This document shows positions 35,501-46,153 of a stretch of DNA of 64,000 bases, piece by piece; the first letter of the stretch is position 1, and every line of letters begins with the position of its first letter. The stretch is taken from the NCBI GenBank assembly GCA_016987375.1, contig PJRA01000313.1, positions 3,844,153 through 3,908,152 of the forward strand. Reading direction: 5' to 3'. Below the pieces are notes generated by a model. It was not told the DNA's origin, did not search any database, and saw nothing but the letters and a program-made list of their open reading frames with translations. This DNA is from Brachionus koreanus (lineage: Eukaryota > Rotifera > Eurotatoria > Ploima > Brachionidae). The position numbers and the translations under genes are program-made.

Positions 35501-36689
35501 TATTTTATCCGAATTGTTCTCAAAATTTATGCAAGCATAATCCAAGAGATTGATTAGATAGCCTATATGTTCAGCTAGGTTTAGAATGTCGCTCAATTCA
35601 AGTTGAAGATTAAAATTTAAATTTAAATAATTTCTAAAATTTAGCAAAATTAAATTTAAAAAACAAAATTGAAAAATTTTCAGAACTACTTCATGTGTAA
35701 ATCAACTGATTTTCTTAATTTTTTTTCCAAATTTCTTAAGGCTTTGTTGACATTCGACTGAATTTTTTGACAAAGTGTTCCTTCAGCTTGTCCAATGCCA
35801 AGAATCAAAACTTTAGCTGGTAGAATATTTTTTGTCATCACAATTAGTAAGCGTGGTAAAAGAGAATTTTTGATCGTTTCTTCATCTAAGCTAGCATCAA
35901 ATGTCAATATGACAAGATTTCTTTCGCTCAGGAATAGTTCGCAAGTTGACTTTAATAAAACCAAAATAAACAAAATCTTAATTTAAATCTGAATCTTGAT
36001 ATTACTTGTGAGCATTCAAAAAAATTGATTGTTTTTTTATTAGGTAATTTTATTTTTACATATTTAAAAAATTCATTTTTGTCATTTCTAATTTTATTCA
36101 AATTAAAAACATTTTCGCTTAATTTTGAATTAAACGAATTTGAATTTATCAAGATACATTTTGTCTGATCAAAAGAAGCCTCTAAATTTTAAAATTTATT
36201 AAAATAAATTAAATGAAAAAATTATACCATTGTGAAAATTCTTTTTAGGATCACAATTCAAAGATACCATTAAACTCTCTGATATTCTTGGGCAGCATGA
36301 AAATCTTTTATTCAGCTTGGTTAATATAAATTATGAAAAATTTTTGAAATTTTTTATTTTGAGTTTTTTTTTACTTTGATTTCTGGAAAACTGAATAGAT
36401 TTTTCCCGTTGAATGAGTTCAAATGATGCAATGTCCATATTGAAATATTTGCACACCCATTTAGAAGAAAATGGTCCAAGTTTTCTTTTTTAACATTTTC
36501 GTCTTTAGACAAAATAGATTTTAGAATCCAAAATAACAAGTCGGTAGCGGTCTCAACACCAGAAAAGTCCAATATTTTTGCATTTTCGAACTCATTTGAC
36601 CTGATCAAGGTGTCTAAATCCAGTATCGCATTTCGAAAAAAAATTTCTTTTGGTAGATATAAAATTTTGGTAATTTCGTTATCTGACAT
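29538..36689 (-). CDS. 5' part of the giant Roc-COR gene: degenerate Roc, dynein stalk-tip-like module, COR, MBT domain
   Basis: Fifteen exons keep phase: 36689-36375, 36315-36228, 36181-36006, 35949-35690, 35633-35090, 35033-34431, 32934-32742, 32690-32548, 32495-32417, 32365-31990, 31816-31645, 31589-31319, 30354-30166, 30110-30019 and 29957-29538. That is 1307 residues from the ATG at 36689. Residues 130-265 look like a Roc domain that has lost its P-loop and DxxG motif (ECSQ where DFAGQ is expected) but keeps the FLSERNLVILTFDAS strand. Residues 345-460 match the dynein heavy chain stalk tip: ADLAELKSLKAPP, then FNPEYISK, then LCQFVRSVYFY. COR covers 470-775. An MBT repeat runs from HRLEARDK (about 1050) through VHFDGWASNYDFW and PVGWTE, with an arm-like WENYLSEKNAFAVP at about 1150. 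The last exon (1168-1307) is an unrecognised domain. It ends in a donor (AAA|GTAATTG) that is in phase with the exon at 28924. Between exons 6 and 7 lies a 1.5-kb intron with a MITE. The exon 11 donor is the least certain. Confidence 0.8.
30717..30741. repeat. (TTA)n microsatellite
   Basis: Eight TTA or TAT units in a row in the intron between exons 12 and 13 of the Roc-COR gene. No function is suggested. Confidence 0.8.
34129..34350. mobile_element. piggyBac-like MITE in an intron
   Basis: The left end CACTAGAAGCACCAA follows a TTAA (34125-34128). The right end is the inverted TTGGTGCTTCTAG (34331-34343), with a TTAA at 34351-34354. The inner 13 bp match perfectly; the outermost bases on the right (AGGTAAA) have diverged. 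TTAA targets and a CxCTAGAA start are typical of piggyBac. The element lies in the 1.5-kb intron between exons 6 and 7 of the Roc-COR gene. A related start (TTTAACACTAGAAAGCCCG) occurs at 43571-43589. Confidence 0.55.
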
Positions 36690-37740
36690 TATAATAACTA
36701 TTATTATTTTTAGCTGAAGATTTATCTTCAAATATTTATATTTTTTTTTTCAAAAAAGGTTGTCTTGGCAACTCGAACAAATATTACGTCACAGTTTGAC
36801 AAAATTTACCATCTAGTTTACCCAAAAATCGATTAGTTAGCAAAATTAATTTTAGTCTTTAAAAATTTTAGATAATTTATAGTCGATGTGAAAAAATTAA
36901 GCAATCTTAGCAACAAATAATTAATTTTCTTTTTCAAGGTTACGCTATCAAGAACTCTAAAACAAAGTTAAGTAACTAGATTTTTTTTTGTTAAAAATAA
37001 AGTTTGTTTTGAATATTATTTAAGATTGATTTTAGGAAGGAAATAAAGCTAATTTTTTAGAATACACTAGAAATATTTTAAAAAAGAAAAAATAATCGAA
37101 ACTTATTTCTAAATATCCAGAAAAAACAATAATTTATTTAGTTTATTTTGTTATTTAAGTCTACCAAAAGCGTATCGCATGTATTGCTATTGTTGAAATT
37201 TGAAATAAAAACAAATATTTGATTCATCATTGTTACTAGGGAATTGAACTAAAGAAAATGTTGCAAAATAATGAGATTTTTTTGAAAAAAAATTTTTTTT
37301 AGGATAAATTGATTTGTAATTTGTGAAAATATCCAATTATGAATTGGATATAATGGAAAAAAATTGGAAATTAGTTTATTTCTAATTTTAAGAAAAGACC
37401 TCTAAATATGAACCATTAGCTATTGTTGGAAATTATCTATCATCTGGCGAAAAAAAATGTTTATTGTGAATACCTTTTTTTTTCTCTTCTAAACAATATT
37501 CAGCAAAAATAACCTAATTGAACTATTTTATTTGTCAAAATGAAAAATAAATTTTAATTTTTAATTAAAGAAGGCATAAAAGTGCTACCTAAAAGCTTAA
37601 TTTATGAAAATTTTAAATCGAGATTAAATTTTCTTTTAATAAATATTTGAAAAAAATACTAAAAAAATTCACTTGGAATAAAAAATAATTTTGTCAAGTT
37701 TGATAAAGACCTAGCATCAAAAATAAAGGTAATTTAAAAA
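36690..37740. other. Upstream region of the Roc-COR gene
   Basis: AT-rich, no genes recognised. The promoter of the minus-strand Roc-COR gene should lie in the first few hundred bases. Confidence 0.4.
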
Positions 37741-37744
37741 TATC

Positions 37745-38005
37745 TAAATCTTTATTTTTCCTTGTTGACTTCTTGTGTAGCATAGGGTCATTACTTTTGA
37801 TTTCCACTCAAGTCGATCTCAATATCATTCTCATTTCGACGAGTTCTTTCGTGATTGTTGACTTCAATGTAATTACTGATCTTTCCTGCCTTTGTGGTGT
37901 CCATTGAAGGGCCTTTTTTGGTATTCTTCTTTCTTAATGCATTGACCTAATGGCTCTGAATTTTTTCTTTTTTATCGTTCAGAATTCGACAGTGCCTCAG
38001 GTCAG
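37745..38005 (-). mobile_element. LINE fragment, C-terminal tail of a reverse transcriptase protein
   Basis: On the minus strand, an open stretch near 37960-37800 reads RRIPKKALQWTP, a very characteristic motif near the end of non-LTR retrotransposon polyproteins, followed by a stop-terminated tail rich in Thr, Lys and Glu. The upstream part is lost or unrecognisable, so this is a 5'-truncated dead copy. Confidence 0.7.
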
Positions 38006-38009
38006 TCTG

Positions 38010-38645
38010 TCACAATTTAAATATATCTAAATCTAAAAAGTGCTCTTTTTAGAAAATGAAATTTATAAGTTATGGTTGCTGCTAATTTAATTTTTTAAAT
38101 CAATTTAAATCTTGCTTGTTAATTTTTATTCTCCTTGAATACCAATAAACCTTTTAATTCATTAAAAGAATCTATTTGCTATTAAGATCAGTTTTTACTT
38201 TGGTTTTGTTCACTGAGCGTGGGTCAAAATTTAGAATTTGTGCAGTAGATCAGTTGTATTAAAATTTTTTAGCATATCTTTTTTTAATAATAAATTTTTT
38301 AACTTATAAAAAAATAATTTGACTAGAAAATATAGTATCACTAGGCTATTAGTCTTCGAATTTTCTTCAGAGTAATTTATTTCAATACCAGCTATTTTTG
38401 ACAATTGGTGAAAAGTGATTGAAAACTAATATTTTGGAAATACTAAATATCCTAAACTAAGTCTTCATAATCAATTCGATTAAATTGATAAAGAAAACTA
38501 CTTTTATAAAAAAAATTGTGCTAAACTGAATAAAATGATTGATCTTTTAAAACTCCTTTAAGTAATTTATTTATTTTTTATTGAAATTAGAGGTGAGGAA
38601 AATTAATTTCTTCAAATAAAAAACTTGTTTATAATTAATCAATAA
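38010..38645. other. Intergenic, nothing recognisable
   Basis: AT-rich spacer between the LINE tail and the 3' end of the minus-strand RING gene. Confidence 0.4.
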
Positions 38646-40163
38646 TTAAATATAAACAGCTAAATTTTGAAAATCAATTAAATCTATGCTATAATTATTA
38701 TTTAAAATATATTCAGTTTTTTCACTAGGATACTCATCCAAGTTTCTTTCATCTCTTCGATTTCCATCAAAATCCAAAAAACTTATGATCTTAAGAGCTT
38801 TGTTGAATACAGCAATAACATTTTGATTATTAATTCCAAATAGGTTAGTATCCTGATCGATTTTGATGCTTTTTACAAATCTTCCGTCATCTTTGTCTAC
38901 CACAATTATTTGATTTTTTTCTTTAAAAAACAAAAAACTATCATTAACAAAAAATTTTTCCGTATTTTCTGGCAAGTAAAGACACGTCTTATTCTCACTA
39001 GAATAAATCTTAAACAAGTTTAAGGAAAAATCATAAGCTTGTAAAGTAGACCCAAACTCTGATTTGCCAAGACACAATATTAAGTTATTAGATATAACAA
39101 TACTTTGTATCAAAAAAACAACATTAATACGAGCAACCTCATTCAAATTATAATCAAAACCAATCAATATGTTACCAACATTTAGCGCAATCATTCCTTC
39201 ATTAGCCTCTATTTCATAATCCGTTTGATTTTCACTAAGCTCTAATTCAAAACGTCGCTGACATTGATTCAAATCATGAACTTGTAGCACCAGCTTGTAG
39301 ACTAAACTATTTGAATCAGTAGCAATATCAATGTCATAAGATGTCATTACAAAACTAATAGAAAAAAATTTTTCATTTAATTTTTTAATTTTTAAATTTT
39401 GTCTTAATTCGTTTAATCCATCCAGTTGTTTTGAAAAATCAATTTTCATATATTCCGAAAGTTTAATAGGATCTATGTGATGTTCATAGATAAAACCAAG
39501 TGCTCGAGGATCAATTGAAGCTGGATTTTTTTTGAAGCTAAATGTTTCATAATTTGAAATTTGATTTTTAAATTTTTGAATTTCAATTCCAAGCCGTGAT
39601 TTGATTGTTTCAGCAATGAGAACATTCTCTTTGACATGTGTGTCTTTTTTGTAAGGCTCTAATTCTTTAACAAAATAATAATACTCAGTGTTATAATTAG
39701 TATAATTCTCCAGACAATTAGTCTCATAATTCAGTACTTTTTCAACAAGATCATTGCGTAGCTGATTTATTTGGTCACATTTCAAATCAGCCTCGATCTC
39801 AATATCATTTATAATTTCTTTCACAGAATCTTTAATTTTTTCTTTGCATGTTTCAAAGCTTTTTCTCAAAAAAACCCAGTCAGCTTCAATTTCAAAGATA
39901 CATTTTAGCCTTTTTTCAATCTGTCTTTCGCTTAAAGTTGCTTTGTTAATGTTTATAGCTTTAACTAGCGCTTTGTTTTGAGGAAAACCATTTTCTGGTA
40001 TTTCATGAACAGAATTGCAAAGTCTGCATAGGAAATTATTCGAAAAAGGACCAATTGGACTGACACATTTTGAACATATACTTTCGCCACACGGTAAAAT
40101 AATGGGTGATTGATATTCTTTGTGACAAATAGGACATGATAGTAATTGTTGATTTGAAAGCAT
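38646..40163 (-). CDS. RING-finger, coiled-coil protein, probable E3 ubiquitin ligase
   Basis: Intronless, 505 residues, ATG at 40163. The N-terminus is a RING: CPIC at about 10-13, PCGESICSKC at 25-34, and CRLC at about 46-49. The loop that in C3HC4 fingers reads CGH has CGE, so the usual metal-binding His is absent. The ligand pattern may be altered or shifted. A long charged helix region with coiled-coil character covers roughly 75-210. From about 250 to the end the sequence alternates short beta-like strands (ALNVGNILIGFDYN, LFGINNQNVIAVFN) with the rhythm of a beta-propeller, but no NHL or WD signature is clear. The layout is TRIM-like without an obvious B-box. Proteins of this sort usually move ubiquitin from an E2 to a bound target; the target here is unknown. 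Confidence 0.75.
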   Translation of the reverse strand: MLSNQQLLSCPICHKEYQSPIILPCGESICSKCVSPIGPFSNNFLCRLCNSVHEIPENGFPQNKALVKAININKATLSERQIEKRLKCIFEIEADWVFLRKSFETCKEKIKDSVKEIINDIEIEADLKCDQINQLRNDLVEKVLNYETNCLENYTNYNTEYYYFVKELEPYKKDTHVKENVLIAETIKSRLGIEIQKFKNQISNYETFSFKKNPASIDPRALGFIYEHHIDPIKLSEYMKIDFSKQLDGLNELRQNLKIKKLNEKFFSISFVMTSYDIDIATDSNSLVYKLVLQVHDLNQCQRRFELELSENQTDYEIEANEGMIALNVGNILIGFDYNLNEVARINVVFLIQSIVISNNLILCLGKSEFGSTLQAYDFSLNLFKIYSSENKTCLYLPENTEKFFVNDSFLFFKEKNQIIVVDKDDGRFVKSIKIDQDTNLFGINNQNVIAVFNKALKIISFLDFDGNRRDERNLDEYPSEKTEYILNNNYSIDLIDFQNLAVYI

Positions 40164-40612
40164 TTTAAAAAATAATTTTATTTTTTTTTACAAATAATGC
40201 ATTTTAAAGAATTTTGAGTTAAAAATAAATGATAAAATTTAGTTTTGACTTTTTAATTTTATCTTTGATAACCATTCCTCTTTATTTACGATCTAAGACC
40301 TAAAAATATCCTAAGGCTCAGTTCTTGTTTTGATAAACTGCTTTTAAAAATCATGCAAGATTATATAATGAAGAAAAAGCAATTTTTGTCAAAATAATTC
40401 TGAAAATATTTTTCTGAAGATTTCAAAATCCTCAAATATTTGAGAAAACAAAAAAAAAATATTCTTCTAATTTCATGATTAAGCAACAGGCTTATGTCCT
40501 TAAAATTGACTTATTAACACTTCATTTATTTAAAAAAAAAAAAAACTATATTTTTAAATTGAGATTTTTCAAAATAAATAACAATTTTTGATCAAGCCTT
40601 ACTTTAAATATT
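40164..40612. other. Upstream region of the RING gene
   Basis: AT-rich; expected to hold the promoter of the minus-strand RING gene. No element can be named. Confidence 0.35.
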
Positions 40613-41025
40613 TTATTTTTTTACCATTAGTTTAACCAGTTTCCTAGATATTATTAATTTCAAAGTTTTTAAGAGAATAATCAAATTTAGATTTGTTTGA
40701 TTATTTGGATTTATTTTTTTAGACTTGTATGTATCGTATCTGTTTTTGAATTGATTGACTGTTGAGACCTCTATTGCTTCTCTGAGGTAAACCATTCCAT
40801 TCTTTCACAATACTATTTGTAAAGAAGATAATTCTTTGCAAGTATTGGGTTGAAGATTTGTCAGAAATTATTCTCAAGTGCCCTCTGATTCCCTGCATTT
40901 AACATTGAGATTTTTTGCCTAGCAATCTTTGAGTTGCCAGTATACATTACTTTACACTTGGATTCATTAAATTCCATACTCCAACGTTTCGACCACTCAA
41001 CCGTCTTGTCAATGTCATCTTGAAT
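40613..41025 (-). mobile_element. Internally deleted LINE fragment
   Basis: On the minus strand, the part near 41025-40880 reads WSKRWSMEFNESK and NSKIARQKISM, a reverse transcriptase palm-to-thumb segment. It is joined directly to WNG/MVYLREAIEVSTVNQFKN (about 40800-40730), the C-terminal end of the same protein class. The 100 or more residues normally between them are missing. The first part is nearly identical to the LINE copy at 57958-58720, so both belong to one family in this genome. Confidence 0.78.
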
Positions 41026-41329
41026 TAGCATTACCCATATAATATTGAATTACCTATATATTTTAATCTAAATATTATTATTTGAATCTATTGGAATTAA
41101 AATTTCTATAAAATTTTAATTTTGTTATGGCATAATTGTTCCAGCATGTTCTTAAGATCTTACAAACGCACTAACTTCACACCTTCTAATGATGGCTGAA
41201 AAACAATTTTCTTCACGTCTGAAAAAATTAATTTATTGGCTCCATAGAATCCTTAACAGGATAATAATAGAAAACAATTATCAAATATAAATTATAATAT
41301 AATATATTCTCAAAATTCCTCATCCGCTT

Positions 41330-41400
41330 GACCCCAGCTTCGACCTGATTCAAAGATTACCGCATCGAGTTGATATCCTCTACATCAATTATTATTGTAT
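41330..41400 (-). repeat. Second copy of the degenerate repeat at 3720-3905
   Basis: The minus strand carries ATCAACTCGATGC and TCAGGTCGAAGCTGGGG in the same order and spacing as the related island near 3745-3830. It is shorter and more decayed. Confidence 0.4.
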
Positions 41401-41857
41401 CGAATATCTTTTTCTTTCCTAAAGTAAAATCAATTTGAGTGAATTCATATAAAATTGTGGAAATAAGGCAAGAAAAACAAAAATTAAGATGGAATGAGAT
41501 GAAATAAATCCTGTTCATAGTGCGCAACAAAATGACGAAATTATTTTAATTATTATCTAATTATTTTAAGAAAATTAAAAAACTGCAATTAATTTTAAAG
41601 TAAAAATAATTATGAATTAATTTTTACTTAGCTAATTTTTTTAATTTTATTTGATTCTATAAGCATTAGAACACAAGCTTACTTTTTTTTTCTAATTTCA
41701 TCATTTCATTTTATTAACAAAATATTTTAATATTTAATATTAATTTTATTCATCTATTAAGAAAATTTTAATCGAAATTTTAATAAAACAAATTTAATTT
41801 TATTTTAAACAAATTTCATTATTGAATATTTTATAAGATTAATTTAATTTTAGAGAT
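41400..41857. other. Upstream region of the first Rel gene
   Basis: AT-rich, no genes. Likely 5' UTR and promoter of the Rel gene at 41858; no kappa-B-like site stood out. Confidence 0.35.
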
Positions 41858-44589
41858 ATGAGTGATGTAAATTGCAAACGATATTTGGCCAAAATTACTG
41901 AAGATTCACGGCCAATTCCATATGCAGAAATTGTTTATCAGCCATCCTCGGTATATCGTATGAGATATAAGTCTGAAAATAGAACATCTTATTTAATTTC
42001 TGAAAATTCTGAGGGTGATTGTCCAATAAATTCAAAAAATAAAAAATGTGTCCAATATCCAAAAGTTAAGGTAGGAATTTAGTCCAAAATAAAATTTAAT
42101 TTCTCAGTTCTTTTTTTAAAATTAGTGTCTGTTTTTTTTTAATAAGAAGAATAAACATAAGATTTTGTTTTTATTAAGATTGTTAATGGTGAAGGTCCAG
42201 CTACTTTGATTGTATCTTGTGTTAATAAAACTGAGCCATATTATGTTCATCCGCATAAATTGATGGGCAAAAATTGCATACATGGCGTTGCTTTATTTAA
42301 TATTAATAAAGGAGATACTGTTTTTGAGTAATTTGATGAAAAATTTGTAAAATAATTTTTGATGAGTTTATTTTTTTTTAGTTTGTCAGAAATTTCAATT
42401 CAACCAACTTTAAAATCAAATACTGAAGACAGGATCCTTGAATTAATAGAATATAATGTTGATCCTTTCAATCGTAAAAGAATTCTTAAAACTGTTATTT
42501 GAAAAAAAATTCTACGAAATTATAAATTTTATTTTAGTTGGATATAATTTTGACAGAAAATTAATCGATTTATCATGTGTTCGACTATGTTTTCAGATTT
42601 TTTTGAGAGATTCTTTTGAAACAACTGAAATAATACGTGATAAATATCATATTCTGAAGCCACTGGTCTCTCAGGTTATAAGCTCAACAACCAATTCCTT
42701 ATCCGTAAAAGAAACTTTTTATTCGAGCGGTTCTTGTGATGGAGGCTCAGATGTAATTATATTTATAAAAAAATTAGAAAAGGATCAAAAAATACTAAAA
42801 GCCAAATTTTACGATTCCCATGGATGGAGTTCAATTGTTGACATTGAAGATTCAAAAATTCACTATCAAGTATAAAAAATTAAAAATTTTTTTAAAAAAA
42901 AAGATTTATTCACTTTTTTAATTGATTAATCATAATTTTTAAGTGTGCTCTTTCGTTTAAAGCACCCAAATATCCAAAAAAAATAGACAAAGAAGAAACA
43001 GTATCTATCAAATTATTTGTTCCCTTTAAATCGGAAGAAGAAAGAGATAATGATGATGAAGACAGCATGGAATTTAATAATCAAGTTTCATCATCTTCTG
43101 TATCATCTTTGGATTCTCGACAACTAGGCCAATATGAGTCAGAGGAGATCAAATTTGTCTACTATCCATCAAGTATTAATTTACATTCTCTAAATTTATT
43201 CATTTAAAAACTATTTTTGATAACATTTAGGCGTTGGAACATATTCCAACGTACTATTTGAAGAAATTCTAGATACTAAACGAGGTATCAGAATCTTGAC
43301 TCACTCATTAAAACATCCATTTTCAAATATTTCTTTTTAAGAGAATATAAAAGATAATTGTTATATGATCAGGAGAAATTTTCAAATAAAAGATCAATTA
43401 CATTGACGAGGAAACTATTAATATATTAAGTTAATATTTCTCACATTTAATTTAATAACACTAATTTTTTTTACACGTTTTTTTATTTAAATCCTAAAGT
43501 AAGTCTTCAATATGAACATTCAAAATCAAAAAAACAAAAAAAATAAATATAAAATTTTATTAAAAAACCTTTAACACTAGAAAGCCCGAGGAGTTTCGTA
43601 GGCCTCTTTTTTGAAAATTGAAATTTAAATTTTATCCACATGTAAATAAAATTTCAGAAAAATTGCTTTTATCATCTAGAAATCTTGATTGAAATTCTTC
43701 AGAAAATGAGCGAATTTAAATAGGATAATTTTACGGAAAAACAAATTCTTTTATAATAAGTTAAGCGTTTATCATAAATTAGAATTTAAAAAAAATGAGA
43801 AAAATAATCTTTTTTCATGTAATTTTACTCTAAAATTTAACAACAATTTTTCTAAAAATCTTATGATTGTATTTTTGAATTTTATTTTATTGTAAATAGG
43901 TTCAATTTCAAGTTTACCAAGCGATCTGCCAACTAAAAATTTAGATATTATCAATAATCAACATGGGGTCGAATTGAATCACTCAAGCAGTTTTTCTGAT
44001 CAAAATTCAATTTTTGGTAATGAAATTATCAAATTATTAATTGATTTTTTAAAGATAATTTAGCCGTTGATGATTTAGCCGTACATTTGGTCGTCCGCCT
44101 TTATCACCGTCCGTTTAGGCAGGCCTGCTCGCGGCCGAAAAAATTTTTGGCCGCATCAGCGACCGCTTGTACGGCTCTCAACACTAGTCTAAGCGATTTC
44201 AGATAGTTTTTTATTCACTTAAAAAATAAATTACTAGTTTTATTTGTTTTAAATTAAACTATTATTTTTGAATACTAATGAATATATTTTTAGATTCAAC
44301 TTTTCTTCAAACCACAAATGTTAATAGTGATTTTTATGATGATAACAATCTAGATTATAATAGAAGTAGACAAGCTATTTCAAATGATCAAAATATTGAT
44401 TTATCAGGTATGTTTTTGATTATTTCGAAATATTGTCGATTGATTATTTTTCTCAATTTATATATTATAGATTTAATTCAAAACGATCCACCAATGCAGT
44501 TTTTTCTACCAAGTTTGAATGTCCTTCCAAACTTAGATGTTGATGATATTGAAAAACTAGTTACCATTCCATCAAAAAATTTTTTTTAG
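41858..44589 (+). CDS. Rel/NF-kB family transcription factor, copy 1
   Basis: Nine exons in phase: 41858-42070, 42179-42327, 42382-42473, 42538-42869, 42944-43172, 43231-43284, 43900-44016, 44294-44407 and 44471-44589, giving 472 residues. The DNA-binding half of the Rel homology domain starts at about residue 19 with PYAEIVYQPSSVYRMRY and continues through GPATLIVSCV, YYVHPHKLMG, DLSCVRLCFQIFLRD. The dimerisation (IPT) half follows with SGSCDGGSDVIIF, GWSSIVDIED and CALSFKAPKYP. In the DNA recognition loop the usual RFRYxCE is RMRYKSE, so the redox-sensitive Cys is Ser. Beyond the domain come acidic/Ser-rich and Asn-rich segments of low complexity, with no ankyrin repeats, so this is a Rel/Dorsal-type and not a p105-type protein. 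No clear nuclear localisation signal was found. Rel factors bind kappa-B sites as dimers downstream of Toll-type signalling. A paralogue lies at 50214. Confidence 0.9.
43571..43589. repeat. piggyBac-like terminus, single end
   Basis: TTTAACACTAGAAAGCCCG in intron 6 of the first Rel gene resembles the left end of the element at 34129-34350. No partner end was found nearby, so this is a weak call. Confidence 0.3.
44077..44176. mobile_element. 100-bp GC-rich foldback element in an intron
   Basis: The outer ends AGCCGTACA and TGTACGGCT are inverted repeats, followed by similar GGTCG strings on both sides. Near the centre is a second hairpin, GCGGCCGAAAAAATTTTTGG then CCGC. GC content is much higher than in the surrounding intron (intron 7 of the first Rel gene). 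It looks like a MITE-like insertion; there is no coding capacity. Confidence 0.6.
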
Positions 44590-46153
44590 TTGATTGAAAA
44601 CATCTTTAAAAATTTTATTTTAAATTAAAAAAAAAAAGTTTGTTGATTTCATCATTTTTATTAAGTTTTGAAATTGTTTGCTATTAAAACTATTAAAACT
44701 ACTAATTTAAACTTTAAGATGCCAAAAAAAAAAATTCAACCTTTTAAAAATAGAAAAATTTTTTTTCTTGATATATTAGAAGTGGTCATGGATCTCATGT
44801 TAAAATCGAGTAATTTCGATACCAATATCCGGCAGATTGAACTTCATGATAAAAATTTAATGATAATGCTCATAATTATTTTTTAATAAAAATTTTTGAG
44901 TTTTTTAAATGAAAAATTTAATGCAGAGAAATGTTTTAATGAGTAGCATTACATGCTAAACCATATCCAACTATTTTGCATAATTCTGCATTCAGAAATC
45001 GTTTGCAGAAATTTGCAAAGTTAAAAAATTAAATCATTTTAATTTGATAATAAACTTCAATTTGCCCAATATCCAACATCTTATTGAAAATTTACTAGTT
45101 AAAAATCGTCTTGATGAACGGTTCTTCAGGCAGATCAATATTTGTGATAAGAAATGGATCTAATTTCGAAATCATTGAAGCATAAACCAATGATTGATTC
45201 AATCTTAACAATCAAAAAAATTTATTCAAAATATTTTGTTAAATCTTGAACTTTTTTTTCCAAAATTTCAATGAATTTATTGATTGTAAAATTAAAGTCA
45301 CCGATTTAAAAGTACACCGAAAATAAATTTAGCAATTAGACATGTTTTGAATTTTAAAATCAATAATAAAAATTTTATTAAAACGTTTTTAAGTCGAGTT
45401 TAAAAGAAGAGATGATAGGTTAAATTTTTCAAGTGTCCAAATTTGATGCATATCAATAAGTCTCTTTCTAATCTTTTTTCTTAATTTTTGATTAAAATTT
45501 TTGTTTAATTTATTTAAAAAAACTTGCAAATGGTCGACGATCAGCTATGGCTTAGAATTAATAATAATAGCAAAAATATTAAAATAATCTAAAAATTTTT
45601 TCAAAAACAACATATTTACAGGTTAAAATGAAGAAAATTTTATCAACTTGAGAATAATTCAAGGAAAATTTTTTTAAATTTTAAATAAATTAAATAAAAA
45701 ACGATACTTTAAATATCTGAATTTTTTTTAGTTTATTTACATAAATTATAAAGCAGTAATTTCTTATTGAAACATATTTGTTATGATTAATTTAGAAAAA
45801 ATTTGCTGACGTTTTTACTCTGTATCAGAAGTAAATCTTTAAAAAAAAAGTCAATTTATTAATCATTTTATAAGAAAAAAAAAGAATTTCAATTAAAATA
45901 TCAATTATTTTAAAATTAGATTAAAACTAAACCAATTACTAAAGAAAAAATTTCTAACTAATGACAATCAAATTTTTTATTTTCTTTGGTTTCGGCTAGT
46001 AGACCGTGAACAATTTGAATTAATAAAAGTTAAGTTTTGTTTTAAAAGATTTAATTTTCTCTTTTTTTATAAGCATCAAGTACACTTGTTTTAAAATTAT
46101 TTCAAAATGTTTTCAAACTAAAGATTTAGCTCTAAATTATTAAAATATTCCAT
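44590..46153. other. Intergenic between Rel copy 1 and the galactosyltransferase
   Basis: AT-rich. The frame at 44668-44886 is Lys/Asn/Ile-rich and is probably chance in the 3' UTR region. Nothing else is recognised. Confidence 0.4.
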
